Made by a program: the position numbers and the translations under genes. 64,000 nt of DNA, taken from positions 124,001-188,000 of the forward strand of contig NZ_JAEUFG010000010.1 of NCBI RefSeq assembly GCF_018588585.1, written 5' to 3'. Within the stretch, counting starts at the first letter, position 1. Every line of letters starts with the position of its first letter. Below are positions 9,847 through 18,422 of this stretch, piece by piece. The notes beneath the pieces are model-generated. The model worked only from the letters and a program-made list of their open reading frames with translations, was not told the DNA's origin and made no database searches. Source of the DNA: Bacillus sp. SM2101. GTDB taxonomy: Bacteria; Bacillota; Bacilli; Bacillales; SM2101.

Positions 9847-9905
9847 CGTGGTATCTTGCCAGTTGTAAAAGAATGCCCCAATAACATTAAAGATAATAAG
9901 ACGGG

Positions 9906-10622
9906 TTAATCAATACTACAAATAATAGCAGGGCACTCTTCACAATTAATTTCTGTTTTTAAGAACTCTAAATCAAGAATCGTAATAAATCCTTTATTCA
10001 TTGATATTTTCTTTTGACGTCTCAAGTCATTTAACATGCGATTGACACTTTCTCTAGTTGTACCACAAAAGTTTGCCAGCTCCTGATTCGTAAGAGGTAA
10101 GTCAATAAAAATTCCATCTTCTTTCTTAATTCCATAGCTGTTTGACATACGAATAAGAGTAGAATATAGCGCACCTTTTTTTCCATTTAGAACTAAATCG
10201 CGAAATTTCGTTTGCGTTTTCCGAAAGTGATCACTCATCCATTTCATAAATTCAAATGCAAGTTGGCTATTTTGAAAAAATTGCGTCTCGAGATGGTCTT
10301 TTTTTATGACAGCTACTTCACAATCCTCAAGCACTTTTGCATTGAGAATATATTTTGCATCATCAGTAAAAAGTGTAAGCTCACCTACGATGTCATCTTG
10401 TCGACATATTCTTAATGTAAGTTCACGTCCATCTGCAGAAATTTTACTAATTTGTATTCTTCCCGAACGAATGATGTAAAGTTCTGTAGCCTCCATCCCT
10501 TCTTGAAAAAGGTATGAGCCTTTGTTAACTTTCACGGTGTACTCAGAGGAATTCAACAATTCTTTTAGCTCAACAGACATGGTCGGTTTTGTAGGCTGGG
10601 GTTGAGTTTTTATTGTTACCAC
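9906..10622 (-). CDS. fnr: Anaerobic regulator FNR (Crp/Fnr family, Fe-S type)
   Basis: A 238-residue Crp/Fnr protein: N-terminal cyclic-nucleotide-binding-type beta-roll (about 20-140), dimerisation helix (FEFMKWMSDHFRK), and C-terminal winged helix with recognition segment TTRESVNRMLNDLR. The C-terminus reads INCEECPAIICSID, placing cysteines at 227, 230 and 235. These are the residues known to ligate the [4Fe-4S] cluster of Bacillus subtilis Fnr, and total length matches too. This supports a true oxygen-sensing FNR activating anaerobic genes. Start is GTG at 10622 after AAGGTAG; an internal ATG 14 codons later is possible. FNR-like boxes occur upstream of moaA, feoA and the ywiC-like gene here. 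Confidence 0.92.
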   Translation of the reverse strand: MVTIKTQPQPTKPTMSVELKELLNSSEYTVKVNKGSYLFQEGMEATELYIIRSGRIQISKISADGRELTLRICRQDDIVGELTLFTDDAKYILNAKVLEDCEVAVIKKDHLETQFFQNSQLAFEFMKWMSDHFRKTQTKFRDLVLNGKKGALYSTLIRMSNSYGIKKEDGIFIDLPLTNQELANFCGTTRESVNRMLNDLRRQKKISMNKGFITILDLEFLKTEINCEECPAIICSID

Positions 10623-11121
10623 CTACCTTATGGAAGAATTAGTTGTTACTTCTATTAAATATGAAAACATTCAAAACTGCAACGTAAATATTATCATTCT
10701 ACTGGGTTATCGAAAGGATTATGATTTTTTTTGATGTTGTACCACAAAGATAATAGTATTATAAAGTTTGAATCCTACACGTTGAACTTAATTTATACTT
10801 TCTCATTCATTCTAACTTAAAATTAATTAAAATTTTTCATAAAATGTCACAAATTGATGAGTAAAATTGTTTTAATTATGAAACGCTTATTTATCAGGCT
10901 CTTTTCGTAAACTTAGTTGTCATTGTCACTACATTAGAAATACCAATAAGTATTGTATCATTGCCGTAAGTGCTAATGAAAAGATGCTACAAACGGTTGT
11001 TTTTTTACATGTAGTAAACAGATTTAAAACAGCTTTGAACATAACTTTTAATTATAAGGACGAAAAAAACAACAGTCAATGCGAAGATTGCCTTTATCAA
11101 AGAAAAGAGGAGGGATGGAAG
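10623..11121. other. Region between fnr and the ECF sigma gene
   Basis: No gene is supported. The fnr promoter must lie here, but no FNR box was found in it. The right half is taken up by a repeat copy (10897-11092), which ends only 30 bp before the sigma-factor start. Confidence 0.5.
10897..11092 (+). repeat. Interspersed MITE-like repeat, copy B, with target duplication
   Basis: The head GGCTCTTTTCGTAAACTTAG and tail AACAACAGTCAATGCGAAGA-TTGCC match the family. TTTATCA at 10890-10896 is repeated exactly at 11093-11099, a 7-bp candidate target duplication. At 196 bp it is longer than other copies and its interior is divergent. It occupies most of the leader of the sigma-factor gene. Confidence 0.75.
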
Positions 11122-11688
11122 TTGAAAAAGGTAGCAGAAAACAAAGACAAAATATTGAACGATTATAACGTTGATTTTAGCCAATTGATTAGTACAAATT
11201 ATCAAAGGATTCATACATATTGTTTTCATATGCTTAGAAATGTCCTAGATGCTGAAGATGCTACTCAAGAAGTGTTCGTGAAGGCTTATAATAACTTGCA
11301 TAAAATAACCAATGAAACCAATCTATCTGCTTGGTTATACAAAATTGCATATCATCATTGTTTGAATGTCATAAAAAGACAAAGGTTAATCAAATTTATA
11401 CCATTTCAACCTCATAATGAACCGCTAGCTCATAATAATGCAACAATGCATGAAACAGAGTTTAGTGAAGAGATTTCAGATGCTTTACGAGAATTATCAG
11501 CAAAAGAACGTACGATTATTATTTTAAAAACAGTTCAGGAGCTTTCATACACAGAAATTGAGCAAATTATGAGTAGTAATCAACCTGCAGTGCGCAAATG
11601 CTATGAGCGGGCTAGGAAAAAGCTAAAAAGATATTTACTAGCAAACGAGAATAGGAGGATAAAAGATGAAGAAATTTCATTCCTTTGA
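11122..11688 (+). CDS. ECF-type RNA polymerase sigma factor
   Basis: A 188-residue sigma-70 ECF protein. Region 2 is near residues 20-85 (YCFHMLRNVLDAEDATQEVF, WLYKIAYHHCLNVIKR) and region 4 near 120-180 (LRELSAKERTIIILK, LSYTEIEQIM, NQPAVRKCYERARKKLKR). An in-frame ATG at 10984 would add 46 residues unlike the family and overlapping a repeat. TTG at 11122 has GAGGAGGG seven bases upstream, so I chose it. The next gene, an anti-sigma-like membrane protein, overlaps by 23 bp, a typical sigma/anti-sigma pair. The signal sensed is unknown. Confidence 0.88.
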   Translation: MKKVAENKDKILNDYNVDFSQLISTNYQRIHTYCFHMLRNVLDAEDATQEVFVKAYNNLHKITNETNLSAWLYKIAYHHCLNVIKRQRLIKFIPFQPHNEPLAHNNATMHETEFSEEISDALRELSAKERTIIILKTVQELSYTEIEQIMSSNQPAVRKCYERARKKLKRYLLANENRRIKDEEISFL

Positions 11689-12586
11689 AGACTTTGAACG
11701 ATCATTGAAAAATGAACAAATCCCTACAATGAATGAACAACAAATACATGAAGCTGTGTTTTACAAGAAAGATAGTAAAAGAACAAGCTTCTTTGTTAAC
11801 CGAAGGCTAGTGTTAATGACAACGGTATTACTCATTATTTTAACAACGTCAGTCGGTGTCGCTGCAAAATTAAATGGCTGGTCGTTGTTAAATACAAAAG
11901 GTGAAACGATGCTAGAGGTTACAAACGAAGAGTGGGATCATCCAAGTTTGAAACAATATGATGATAAAATCGATGAGTTAAAAAATACGCTTGAACCAGG
12001 TGATTCTCTTTATTTTCTACCTATTGATCAATACGAAAGATATGGTCCAAGTGCTGTACGAACTGTTAAAAATGATACATATTTTTCTGATTATACAAAT
12101 ATGAAAAACTTTATTGAAAATAAAGTCTTATTACCAACTGAATTTCCTGGAGCCTATGAACTAGATAAAGGACAAATACAATACACTATTAAAAGTGAAG
12201 AAAACCTCTTAAATGTATATGAAGAAATGTATAAAGAGGGTAAAAGTAAGGGTCTAGAGTTTGTTACAAAAGAAGGAGAACTAAGTTCTAACATAGTTGT
12301 AATTTCAATGACCTTAAAAAACGAACTATACGAAAAGGTTTATATTAATATAATTTCAAGTACAAATGGCACTACATGGCATATGAGTGATAAAGAATTA
12401 GAGCAATCAGAGAAGAGAAACCTAAATGGCGTAGATTATATATATAATTCAGATGAAGATAGAATATTATTTGCTGTTGAGGACGGAAAAGGAGAAAACT
12501 GGATTTATAGCATGCATCAAGTTAATAAGAGATCACCTGAAAACCCTGTACTTGATTTAACGGAAAATATTTTAAAACAACAATAA
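11666..12586 (+). CDS. Anti-sigma factor-like single-pass membrane protein
   Basis: A 306-residue protein with a short N-terminal cytoplasmic part (about 1-45), one hydrophobic helix at about 46-68 (LVLMTTVLLIILTTSVGVAA) and a long extracytoplasmic domain rich in acidic residues. No enzyme motif is evident, and I see no zinc-binding HxxxCxxC of ZAS-type anti-sigmas. Its start overlaps the ECF sigma gene by 23 bp behind TAGGAGGA, so translational coupling and an anti-sigma role are inferred from position and topology. The outside domain would be the sensor. Confidence 0.7.
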   Translation: MKKFHSFEDFERSLKNEQIPTMNEQQIHEAVFYKKDSKRTSFFVNRRLVLMTTVLLIILTTSVGVAAKLNGWSLLNTKGETMLEVTNEEWDHPSLKQYDDKIDELKNTLEPGDSLYFLPIDQYERYGPSAVRTVKNDTYFSDYTNMKNFIENKVLLPTEFPGAYELDKGQIQYTIKSEENLLNVYEEMYKEGKSKGLEFVTKEGELSSNIVVISMTLKNELYEKVYINIISSTNGTTWHMSDKELEQSEKRNLNGVDYIYNSDEDRILFAVEDGKGENWIYSMHQVNKRSPENPVLDLTENILKQQ

Positions 12587-12610
12587 GGTTAACGCCATAT
12601 TTAAAGAGTA

Positions 12611-12643
12611 AATCAGGTGGAGGAGCACTCCACTTGATTTTAA
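12611..12643 (+). terminator. Terminator after sigma/anti-sigma operon
   Basis: AATCAGGTGGAG pairs with CTCCACTTGATT (one G-U pair) around a 5-base loop, followed by TTTTAATT. Confidence 0.75.
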
Positions 12644-12680
12644 TTATGAGAATATTAATTGCTCAACTGTGCGACAAGAA

Positions 12681-13367
12681 TTAGTGTTTATACATCGTCG
12701 AAAATTGATTCCAGTCACAAATGATGATTTTCTTTTCTTCAATGTCTATAATATGTTCACTTTTTAATTTTGAAAAAACTCGGCTTACGCTTTCACGGGT
12801 AGCTCCAATTATGTTTGCAAATTCTTGTACTGTTAAAGGCAGTTCAATTTGAACACCTTTACTTTTTTTACTTCCAAATTCTTTTGCTAATCGATCTAAT
12901 GTTGAAATTGTTTTACTATATACATCCAGTAAGGCGATATCTCTTATGATTGATGTAAAGCTACGTAGCTGCCGACTCATATAACGAATCATTTCGACAG
13001 CTATGTCTGGGTTTTGCATCAATTCAACTTGCAAATGATTCGTGTCTAAGTATAAAACTTCCCCCTCTTGAAGCATTTGAGAAGTTGCAGGGTATCTTGT
13101 TCCTTCTTCGCTAAATAACGCTGCTTCAGCAAATATATCTCCTGCTTTTTTTAAACAAACAACAATCTCTTTTCCAGTCTGGTCTCCTTTTGTGAGGCGA
13201 ACAATGCCAGATTTCACAAAAAAAACTGATGTAGCTTCCTCGACTTCAGAAAAGATAATCTCCCCCTTATTAAAATATTGAGATTTAAGATTTTCCGAAA
13301 TAAAGGCTAATGATTGCTCTGGTAAATCTTGAAATATATTTATTTTTCGTAACATCTGGACATACAT
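12681..13367 (-). CDS. Crp/Fnr-family transcription regulator
   Basis: This 228-residue protein has a cyclic-nucleotide-binding-like beta-roll (about 10-125), a dimer helix and a Crp-type helix-turn-helix with recognition segment GATRESVSRVFSKLK (about 180-195). It lacks the clustered cysteines of the fnr product; its only C-terminal cysteine is in IICDWNQF. It is therefore not an Fe-S FNR of the same type and its ligand is unknown. Start ATG at 13367 has AAGGAGG at 7-nt spacing. It is divergent from moaA, sharing a region with an FNR-like box, so it may control or be co-controlled with molybdenum-cofactor genes (inference). Confidence 0.85.
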   Translation of the reverse strand: MYVQMLRKINIFQDLPEQSLAFISENLKSQYFNKGEIIFSEVEEATSVFFVKSGIVRLTKGDQTGKEIVVCLKKAGDIFAEAALFSEEGTRYPATSQMLQEGEVLYLDTNHLQVELMQNPDIAVEMIRYMSRQLRSFTSIIRDIALLDVYSKTISTLDRLAKEFGSKKSKGVQIELPLTVQEFANIIGATRESVSRVFSKLKSEHIIDIEEKKIIICDWNQFSTMYKH

Positions 13368-13467
13368 GTTAAAACCTCCTTAACTGAGATAATAAAGTAA
13401 TAATAGGAGAAATCGCTCCAAAAAAATATTTCCCAGTTAAAGTGTATACGACAAGTTAATTTCTTTA

Positions 13468-13510
13468 AGTGACAAGCATCACATTGTTTATAAATATATT
13501 TTGCTTTAAT
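13468..13510 (+). promoter_or_regulatory. FNR-like box and promoter for moaA
   Basis: AGTGA-CAAGCA-TCACA at 13468-13483 differs by one base from TGTGA-N6-TCACA. A TTTAAT hexamer at 13505-13510 lies 29.5 bp from the box centre, the same spacing as at feoA and the ywiC-like gene, consistent with a class II activator site near -41.5. A TATAAT at 13516-13521 is an alternative -10. Confidence 0.65.
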
Positions 13511-13573
13511 ATGTATATAATAGGTTAAATATGCTATTACTGACTTAAATAATTTATGGGGGAGAGATTGCTT

Positions 13574-14596
13574 ATGGTCAATCAGGCAATATCAATTCAA
13601 GACCAACATCATCGCCCTTTGCGGGATATAAGAATATCAGTTACAGACAGATGTAATTTCCGTTGTTCATATTGCATGCCAGCAGACATCTTCGGCCCTG
13701 ATTTTCCATTTTTACAAAGGAAAGAACTATTGACGTTTGAAGAAATTTCTAGACTCGTCAAATGCTTTGCTGAGATTGGTGTGAAGAAAGTAAGGTTAAC
13801 TGGGGGAGAACCGTTACTTAGAAAGGATCTTCATATTTTAATTAAGCAACTGTCATTAATAGATGGGATTGAGGATATTGCTCTTACGACAAACGGAATA
13901 TATTTACCAAAATATGCGAAAGAGTTAAAGCAAGCTGGTTTACAGCGTGTAAATATAAGCTTAGATGCTATTGAAGATGAAATCTTTAAAGAAATGAACG
14001 GCAGATCTGTAGGTGTATCACCAGTTTTAAAAGGTATAGCAGCTGCTAAAAAAGAGGGCCTAATCGTAAAAGTTAATATGGTTGTTAAAAAGGGCTTAAA
14101 TGATTCACAAATCATACCGATGGCGAAATATTTTAAAAAGGAAGAGATTCCTATTCGCTATATTGAGTTTATGGATGTCGGTAGCACAAATGGCTGGAAT
14201 TATGATCAAGTGGTAACGAAAAAACAAATATTTCACCAATTAGAAGAACACTTTGAATTAGAACCAGTGGAGCAACGGTATTTTGGCGAAGTAGCAACAT
14301 GCTATCGTCACAAAGGCACAGATACAGAAATAGGGTTCATTACATCTGTTTCAGAGTCATTTTGTTCTAGCTGTACAAGGGCTCGTATATCAGCAGATGG
14401 GAAAATGTACAATTGTTTATTCGCATCGAAGGGCCACGATTTTAAGAAAATATTGCGCGCTAATGCATCAAGCGAAACAATTATAGAGGAAATTAAAAAG
14501 GTGTGGGGAGCACGACACGATCGTTATTCAGATGAACGTACTGAACATTCAGCAAAAATGAGAGAAAAAATCGAAATGTCCTACATTGGTGGGTGA
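13574..14596 (+). CDS. moaA: GTP 3',8-cyclase (molybdenum cofactor step 1)
   Basis: MoaA is a radical-SAM enzyme converting GTP to 3',8-cyclo-GTP, first step of molybdopterin synthesis. The N-terminal cluster motif CNFRCSYC (C-x3-C-x2-C) binds the SAM-linked cluster. A C-terminal set, [18 protein letters not shown], binds the substrate-side cluster, and the protein ends in Gly-Gly (SYIGG), which is required in the family. An in-frame ATG at 13556 exists, but GGGGGAG at 13558-13564 points to the ATG at 13574. The other moa/moe genes are about 4 kb downstream. An FNR-like box precedes it, fitting anaerobic nitrate reductase maturation. Confidence 0.96.
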   Translation: MVNQAISIQDQHHRPLRDIRISVTDRCNFRCSYCMPADIFGPDFPFLQRKELLTFEEISRLVKCFAEIGVKKVRLTGGEPLLRKDLHILIKQLSLIDGIEDIALTTNGIYLPKYAKELKQAGLQRVNISLDAIEDEIFKEMNGRSVGVSPVLKGIAAAKKEGLIVKVNMVVKKGLNDSQIIPMAKYFKKEEIPIRYIEFMDVGSTNGWNYDQVVTKKQIFHQLEEHFELEPVEQRYFGEVATCYRHKGTDTEIGFITSVSESFCSSCTRARISADGKMYNCLFASKGHDFKKILRANASSETIIEEIKKVWGARHDRYSDERTEHSAKMREKIEMSYIGG

Positions 14597-14746
14597 GAAG
14601 AAAAGGGTAAGTATCCTGAACATACCCGCCAAGCAAAGAAGAGTGGGATGAAAAGTCGCTTGTTAACCTTCATATGGTTTGGCTTATGAAAACAAGCAGA
14701 TAAGCCCTGTAGGTTTCATATCATGCAAAGCAGCAAACTCAATAAC

Positions 14747-14778
14747 AAACCCTCTGACACAATTTGTCAGAGGGTTTT
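14747..14778. terminator. Bidirectional terminator between moaA and the RIC gene
   Basis: A perfect 13-bp stem AAACCCTCTGACA with its complement and a 5-base loop, with T-runs on both strands, lies only 5 bp from the end of the convergent gene. Confidence 0.85.
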
Positions 14779-14781
14779 AAT

Positions 14782-15480
14782 TTATGAAATCTTATTAAAT
14801 AAAATATTATTTTCTAGATGAATATGTTCAAATAAATCAGATTCTAGCTCTTCTAAGCGATTAAATACTAATTGATACGTTCTACATGCACCTAATGGTG
14901 GCGTGAAATTATTCGTAACGGTACGTAGTTCCTTTAAGATATCACCTGCAGTTTCATGTTCATTTTTCGTAGCTTCGAGAATATTGACGATTTTGTCTCG
15001 ATTACTATTAGAAGGATCGTGCTCGAACGCTAAAAATGATGGAAATAGCTCAGTTTCTTCACCCATAAGGTGCTCTTCTAAATCTGCTTTTAACGTGTTG
15101 AATAGCTTATGAACTTGAATAAGTTCTGGGTGGGCTTGTCCATGGACCCTCATCACCTTTGTTACATACGGGCTTAATTGTGGAAGCTCCTCTTCTAAAT
15201 AACGATGATGTTTATCTATTATGCGGTTGATAAGTTCGGTAATAGATGCTGAATTCCAGTTGTGTTGAGAACTTGAATCGTTTTCTTTCTCTTCATATAA
15301 ATTGTTTAGCTCTGCAATTATTTTTTCTGTAGAAACATTTCTTTCAAGAGCTGATTCTTTTATAGGTCTATTCCCATTACAACAAAAATCAATCCTATAC
15401 GATTTAAAAATATCACTAGCTTTAGGAAATTCTGCTACAACTTCCCCTACAATCATGTTTTCATCAAATTTATTTGGCAT
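14782..15480 (-). CDS. scdA: Iron-sulfur cluster repair di-iron protein (RIC/ScdA/YtfE family)
   Basis: RIC proteins repair iron-sulfur clusters damaged by nitric oxide or oxidants. This 232-residue version has the ScdA N-terminal domain with RIDFCCNGNRPIKE (about 27-40) and a C-terminal hemerythrin-like four-helix domain whose histidines (HHRYLEEELP, HGQAHPEL, EEHLMGEE, EHETAG, FEHIHLENN) can hold the di-iron site. An upstream in-frame start would add 27 residues lying inside a repeat copy. ATG at 15480 has GAGGAGGG and is chosen. Its location among fnr, moa and feo genes fits anaerobic nitrate or nitrosative metabolism. Confidence 0.92.
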   Translation of the reverse strand: MPNKFDENMIVGEVVAEFPKASDIFKSYRIDFCCNGNRPIKESALERNVSTEKIIAELNNLYEEKENDSSSQHNWNSASITELINRIIDKHHRYLEEELPQLSPYVTKVMRVHGQAHPELIQVHKLFNTLKADLEEHLMGEETELFPSFLAFEHDPSNSNRDKIVNILEATKNEHETAGDILKELRTVTNNFTPPLGACRTYQLVFNRLEELESDLFEHIHLENNILFNKIS

Positions 15481-15507
15481 TTCTATTCCCTCCTCATTAT
15501 TAAAGAT

Positions 15508-15656
15508 GGCTGTTTTCGCAATGGTTGTTGTTTTTCGTATTAAATAATAAACCGTACCCAACTAGAGGTCGTGGCATCTTATCTTCTGTACAGAGATGAC
15601 TAACAATATTTGGTACTAAATTCATAACAATAGCAACAAAGTTTACGAAAAGAGCC
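15508..15656 (-). repeat. Interspersed MITE-like repeat, copy C (inverted orientation)
   Basis: This is one of the best-preserved copies. On the minus strand it begins GGCTCTTTTCGTAAACTTTG and ends GCGAAAACAGCC, with interior TGTACAGAAGA and CTAGTTG blocks. Flanking 8-mers TTAAAGAT and TAAAAAAT agree at 6 of 8 positions. It forms most of the leader between the RIC gene start and an FNR-like box. Confidence 0.85.
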
Positions 15657-15678
15657 TAAAAAATAAATTCTTACGTAT

Positions 15679-15721
15679 AGCATAGACAATCCAAATGCGT
15701 AGCGTGGTGATTGAGATCACA
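15679..15721 (-). promoter_or_regulatory. FNR-like box, probably for the RIC gene
   Basis: GGTGA-TTGAGA-TCACA at 15706-15721 has one mismatch to TGTGA-N6-TCACA. On the minus strand a TATGCT hexamer (complement of 15679-15684) is 29.5 bp from the centre, the same geometry as the other candidate FNR promoters. It also lies about 250 bp upstream of feoA. Confidence 0.5.
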
Positions 15722-15820
15722 GGTCTTTCATTGTATGTAACTTTATGGACAGGAAATGCGGTGTCAATTGGGTAAATTGACAATTGACGTCACACATCTT
15801 TCATAATATCGCAACTGTAT

Positions 15821-15863
15821 TGTGACAAATATTACACAAAAATAAAAAAATCTATTATATGAT
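15821..15863 (+). promoter_or_regulatory. FNR-like box and promoter for feoAB
   Basis: TGTGA-CAAATA-TTACA at 15821-15836 has one mismatch to the FNR consensus. TATGAT at 15858-15863 is a good -10 at 29.5 bp from the centre, predicting a start near 15870 with the box at about -41.5. Confidence 0.7.
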
Positions 15864-15874
15864 GAAATTACAAT

Positions 15875-15893
15875 GAGAAGAATTATCATTATC
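15875..15893. promoter_or_regulatory. Fur box upstream of feoA
   Basis: The complement of this 19-mer begins GATAATGATAAT and matches the classical Fur box at 16 of 19 positions. It lies just downstream of the predicted transcription start of feoAB, a position suited to iron-dependent repression. Confidence 0.75.
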
Positions 15894-15959
15894 ATATAAG
15901 ATAATAATTTGTAAATTTAGCTATGAAGAACTTTTCAGCTATTTCAGGAGGAATATCAT

Positions 15960-16217
15960 ATGAACATGGCTAACTTGAAAAAAGGCTCTACAGCAAAAAT
16001 TATTGATTTGTCATTAGCAAGTGATCTTGTGAAGCAACGGTTATTATACATGGGCGTCGTAGAAGGTGAAAATATTTGCTTAAAGTGTGTCATGCCATTT
16101 GGAGGTCCAGTATTGATTGAGTGCTGCGGACAATGTATAAGCATTAGACGTAATGAGGCAGAGAAGATTGGAGTGGATGATATTGTCCTCACAAATTGCA
16201 CTATTCGGGAATCCTAA
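15960..16217 (+). CDS. feoA: Ferrous iron transport protein A
   Basis: An 85-residue SH3-like FeoA that assists FeoB in Fe2+ uptake at the membrane. Diagnostic features are the N-terminal LKKGSTAKI, the central RLLYMGVVEGENI and the late SIRRNEAEKI segment. Start ATG at 15960 sits 7 nt after AGGAGG. It overlaps feoB by about 40 bp in another frame, indicating tight coupling. Upstream FNR-like and Fur-like sites predict expression when oxygen and iron are low. Confidence 0.93.
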   Translation: MNMANLKKGSTAKIIDLSLASDLVKQRLLYMGVVEGENICLKCVMPFGGPVLIECCGQCISIRRNEAEKIGVDDIVLTNCTIRES

Positions 16218-18189
16218 TACGGGGAAAACATCGCTGTTTAATAATTTGACTGGATCATATGAATACGTTGGCAACTGGAGTGGGGTGACCGTTGAGAAAA
16301 AAATTGGTATCTTAAGAGATAAACAAGGCCAGCTCATTGATCTCCCAGGAGTGTATTCATTAAATCCACTTTCAAAGGATGAAGAAGTTGTCACAAATTT
16401 TATGCTGACAGCATCATTTGAAAAAATTGTTAATATTGTTGATGCTTCTCAATTAAAGCGGAATTTACACTTAACAGTGCAGTTGTTAGAGTTTGAGAAA
16501 CCTATCATTATCGGTTTAAATATGGTTGATGTTGCAAAAAAAAGAGGCTTGATAATCAATGCTGAAAAATTAGCTGATAACCTTGATGTCATAGTAGCTC
16601 CTATTATTGCTAGAACTGGAATGGGCTGTGAAGAACTTACAGCTAATCTTGCGTTACTAAATGAATCTAATGAACGAATATTTACATTAAATTATGGCTC
16701 TATTTTAGAAGAAGCAATTCAGCAAATTGAAGAAATACTACCCGACAAGTTATCCATATCAAAACGGTGGTTAGCTATACAATATTTGGAAGGTAATAAA
16801 CAAGTAGAATCCTATGTTAGACAATTTTTAGAACCAAATATACTTGAGCAAATAAAGCACCAAACGGAACAGATGATATCAAAAGTTACAGAAAGTGGAA
16901 CAATACGTCAATTCATCTATCATATACGTGATCAGTTTATCGGTGGCTTAATAGTAAACGTAATGGAAGTGTCAGAGACAAAGGAAAGAACTACAACGGA
17001 ATTAATTGATAATATAGTCACCAATAAATACTTCGGGTTACCACTATTTTTACTATTTATGTATATCATTTTTATGTTAACTTTTGATTGGCTCGGTTCG
17101 CCTTTAGCGGATTTGTTGGATGGCTTTATTTCAGGACCAATATCATCATTGTTAGCAAATGGACTTGAGGTAATCGGTGCTTCGGAGTTTATTCAATCGT
17201 TGGTACTTGATGGCATTGTGGCAGGGGTTGGTGGAGTATTAGTATTTGTACCACAAATTTTTATCTTGTTTCTATTAATCTCATTCCTTGAAGATTCAGG
17301 ATATTTAGCGAGAGTAGCTGTAGTGATGGATAGATTAATGGAGGCAATTGGCTTAAATGGAAAGGCATTTATTCCTATGATTATTGGTTTCGGATGTAAC
17401 GTCCCAGGTGTTATGGCAGCTAGAACAATTGAGCAACCGAAAGAGCGACTGTTAACAATATTATTAACTCCTTTAATGTCTTGCTCAGCAAGATTACCTG
17501 TATATGCGTTGTTTGCAGGGGCGTTCTTTATTAAACATCAAGCTGTCATCGTATTTTCATTGTATGTATTAGGAATTGTTGTTGCGATGGTGCTAGCAAA
17601 ATTGTTCTCTAGTATATTTTTCAAAGGAGAAAAATCACTGTTCGTCATGGAACTACCTCCTTATCGCATCCCTCAATTGTTAACATTGTCACGTAGTACG
17701 TGGGAGAAGGGAAAGGGATTTTTGAAAAAAGCGGGAACAATCATTTTTGCAGGTTCTGTTTTTATTTGGTTGTTAACATACTTTGGACCAAGTGGTGTCG
17801 CTGAACAAATGGATAATAGCTTTTTAGCTTTAATAGGTGGTTATATAGCTCCTTTATTTGCCCCTTTAGGATTTGGCACATGGCAAGCTGCCGCTTCGTT
17901 GATGACAGGTTTTTTTGCAAAAGAAGTTGTCGTATCGACGATGAATATTATTTACTATGCGCCTAACACAGACTCTTTACAAGGCATGCTATCACAATAT
18001 TATACACCAATCTCCGCTATTAGCTTTATGTCATTTGTCCTTTTATACGTACCTTGTCTTGCAACAGTAGCTACGATAAAAAAAGAATCGAATTCGACGA
18101 AATGGACACTTTTTTCAGTTGGATATGCCCTAGTAATTGCTTATGTAATTTCTTTACTTATTTATCAAGTCGGAAAAATGTTTTTATAG
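16177..18189 (+). CDS. feoB: Ferrous iron transporter FeoB
   Basis: FeoB imports Fe2+. The N-terminal G domain shows G1 GNPNTGKTS, G3 DLPG (in LIDLPGVYSLNP) and G4 NMVD. A helical spacer follows, then a multi-spanning membrane part with two Gate-type repeats (GFGCNVPGVMAART and FFAKEVVVST regions). At about 670 residues it is full length. The 5' end overlaps feoA. An in-frame ATG at 16153 lacks a ribosome site. ATG 16177 is close to GGAGTGG (16170-16176), and TTG 16183 has better spacing (9 nt after GGAG), so the exact start is uncertain by two codons. Confidence 0.95.
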   Translation: MILSSQIALFGNPNTGKTSLFNNLTGSYEYVGNWSGVTVEKKIGILRDKQGQLIDLPGVYSLNPLSKDEEVVTNFMLTASFEKIVNIVDASQLKRNLHLTVQLLEFEKPIIIGLNMVDVAKKRGLIINAEKLADNLDVIVAPIIARTGMGCEELTANLALLNESNERIFTLNYGSILEEAIQQIEEILPDKLSISKRWLAIQYLEGNKQVESYVRQFLEPNILEQIKHQTEQMISKVTESGTIRQFIYHIRDQFIGGLIVNVMEVSETKERTTTELIDNIVTNKYFGLPLFLLFMYIIFMLTFDWLGSPLADLLDGFISGPISSLLANGLEVIGASEFIQSLVLDGIVAGVGGVLVFVPQIFILFLLISFLEDSGYLARVAVVMDRLMEAIGLNGKAFIPMIIGFGCNVPGVMAARTIEQPKERLLTILLTPLMSCSARLPVYALFAGAFFIKHQAVIVFSLYVLGIVVAMVLAKLFSSIFFKGEKSLFVMELPPYRIPQLLTLSRSTWEKGKGFLKKAGTIIFAGSVFIWLLTYFGPSGVAEQMDNSFLALIGGYIAPLFAPLGFGTWQAAASLMTGFFAKEVVVSTMNIIYYAPNTDSLQGMLSQYYTPISAISFMSFVLLYVPCLATVATIKKESNSTKWTLFSVGYALVIAYVISLLIYQVGKMFL

Positions 18190-18233
18190 TAGTAAGTATA
18201 GATCACTGACTAAATATTAAAGGAAGTGATAAA

Positions 18234-18422
18234 ATGGTAATAAATATTGTCCTTGGAACATTGATTATCGGTTATGCGGCATTCATGCTCTTAAAATCAT
18301 TAAAACGTAGCTCAAAAGGAAAATGTGCAAATTGTTCAAGTGCTTGCCAGCTTCCATGTGATCATACTTCAAAAGTACATGATGAAGTTTCACAAGCTCC
18401 AGAAGAGCATACAGTTAAATAA
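18234..18422 (+). CDS. FeoB-associated Cys-rich membrane protein
   Basis: A 62-residue protein with one N-terminal transmembrane helix (VINIVLGTLIIGYAAFMLL) followed by a basic stretch and a cysteine cluster C-x2-C-x3-C-x3-C (KCANCSSACQLPC). This matches the small FeoB-associated Cys-rich family often found directly after feoB. It lies 44 bp downstream of feoB with an AAAGGAAG ribosome site. A role in handling iron at FeoB is proposed for the family but not demonstrated by the sequence. Confidence 0.85.
   Translation: MVINIVLGTLIIGYAAFMLLKSLKRSSKGKCANCSSACQLPCDHTSKVHDEVSQAPEEHTVK

Noticed and set aside
10984-11121. 46-codon N-terminal extension of the ECF sigma factor
   Set aside because: The extension overlaps a repeat copy and lacks a ribosome site; TTG 11122 has an ideal one and gives normal ECF length.
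14597-14746. Molybdenum-cofactor riboswitch downstream of moaA
   Set aside because: It lies behind moaA and before a convergent gene, so no gene would be controlled, and the conserved moco-motif sequences were not recognised.
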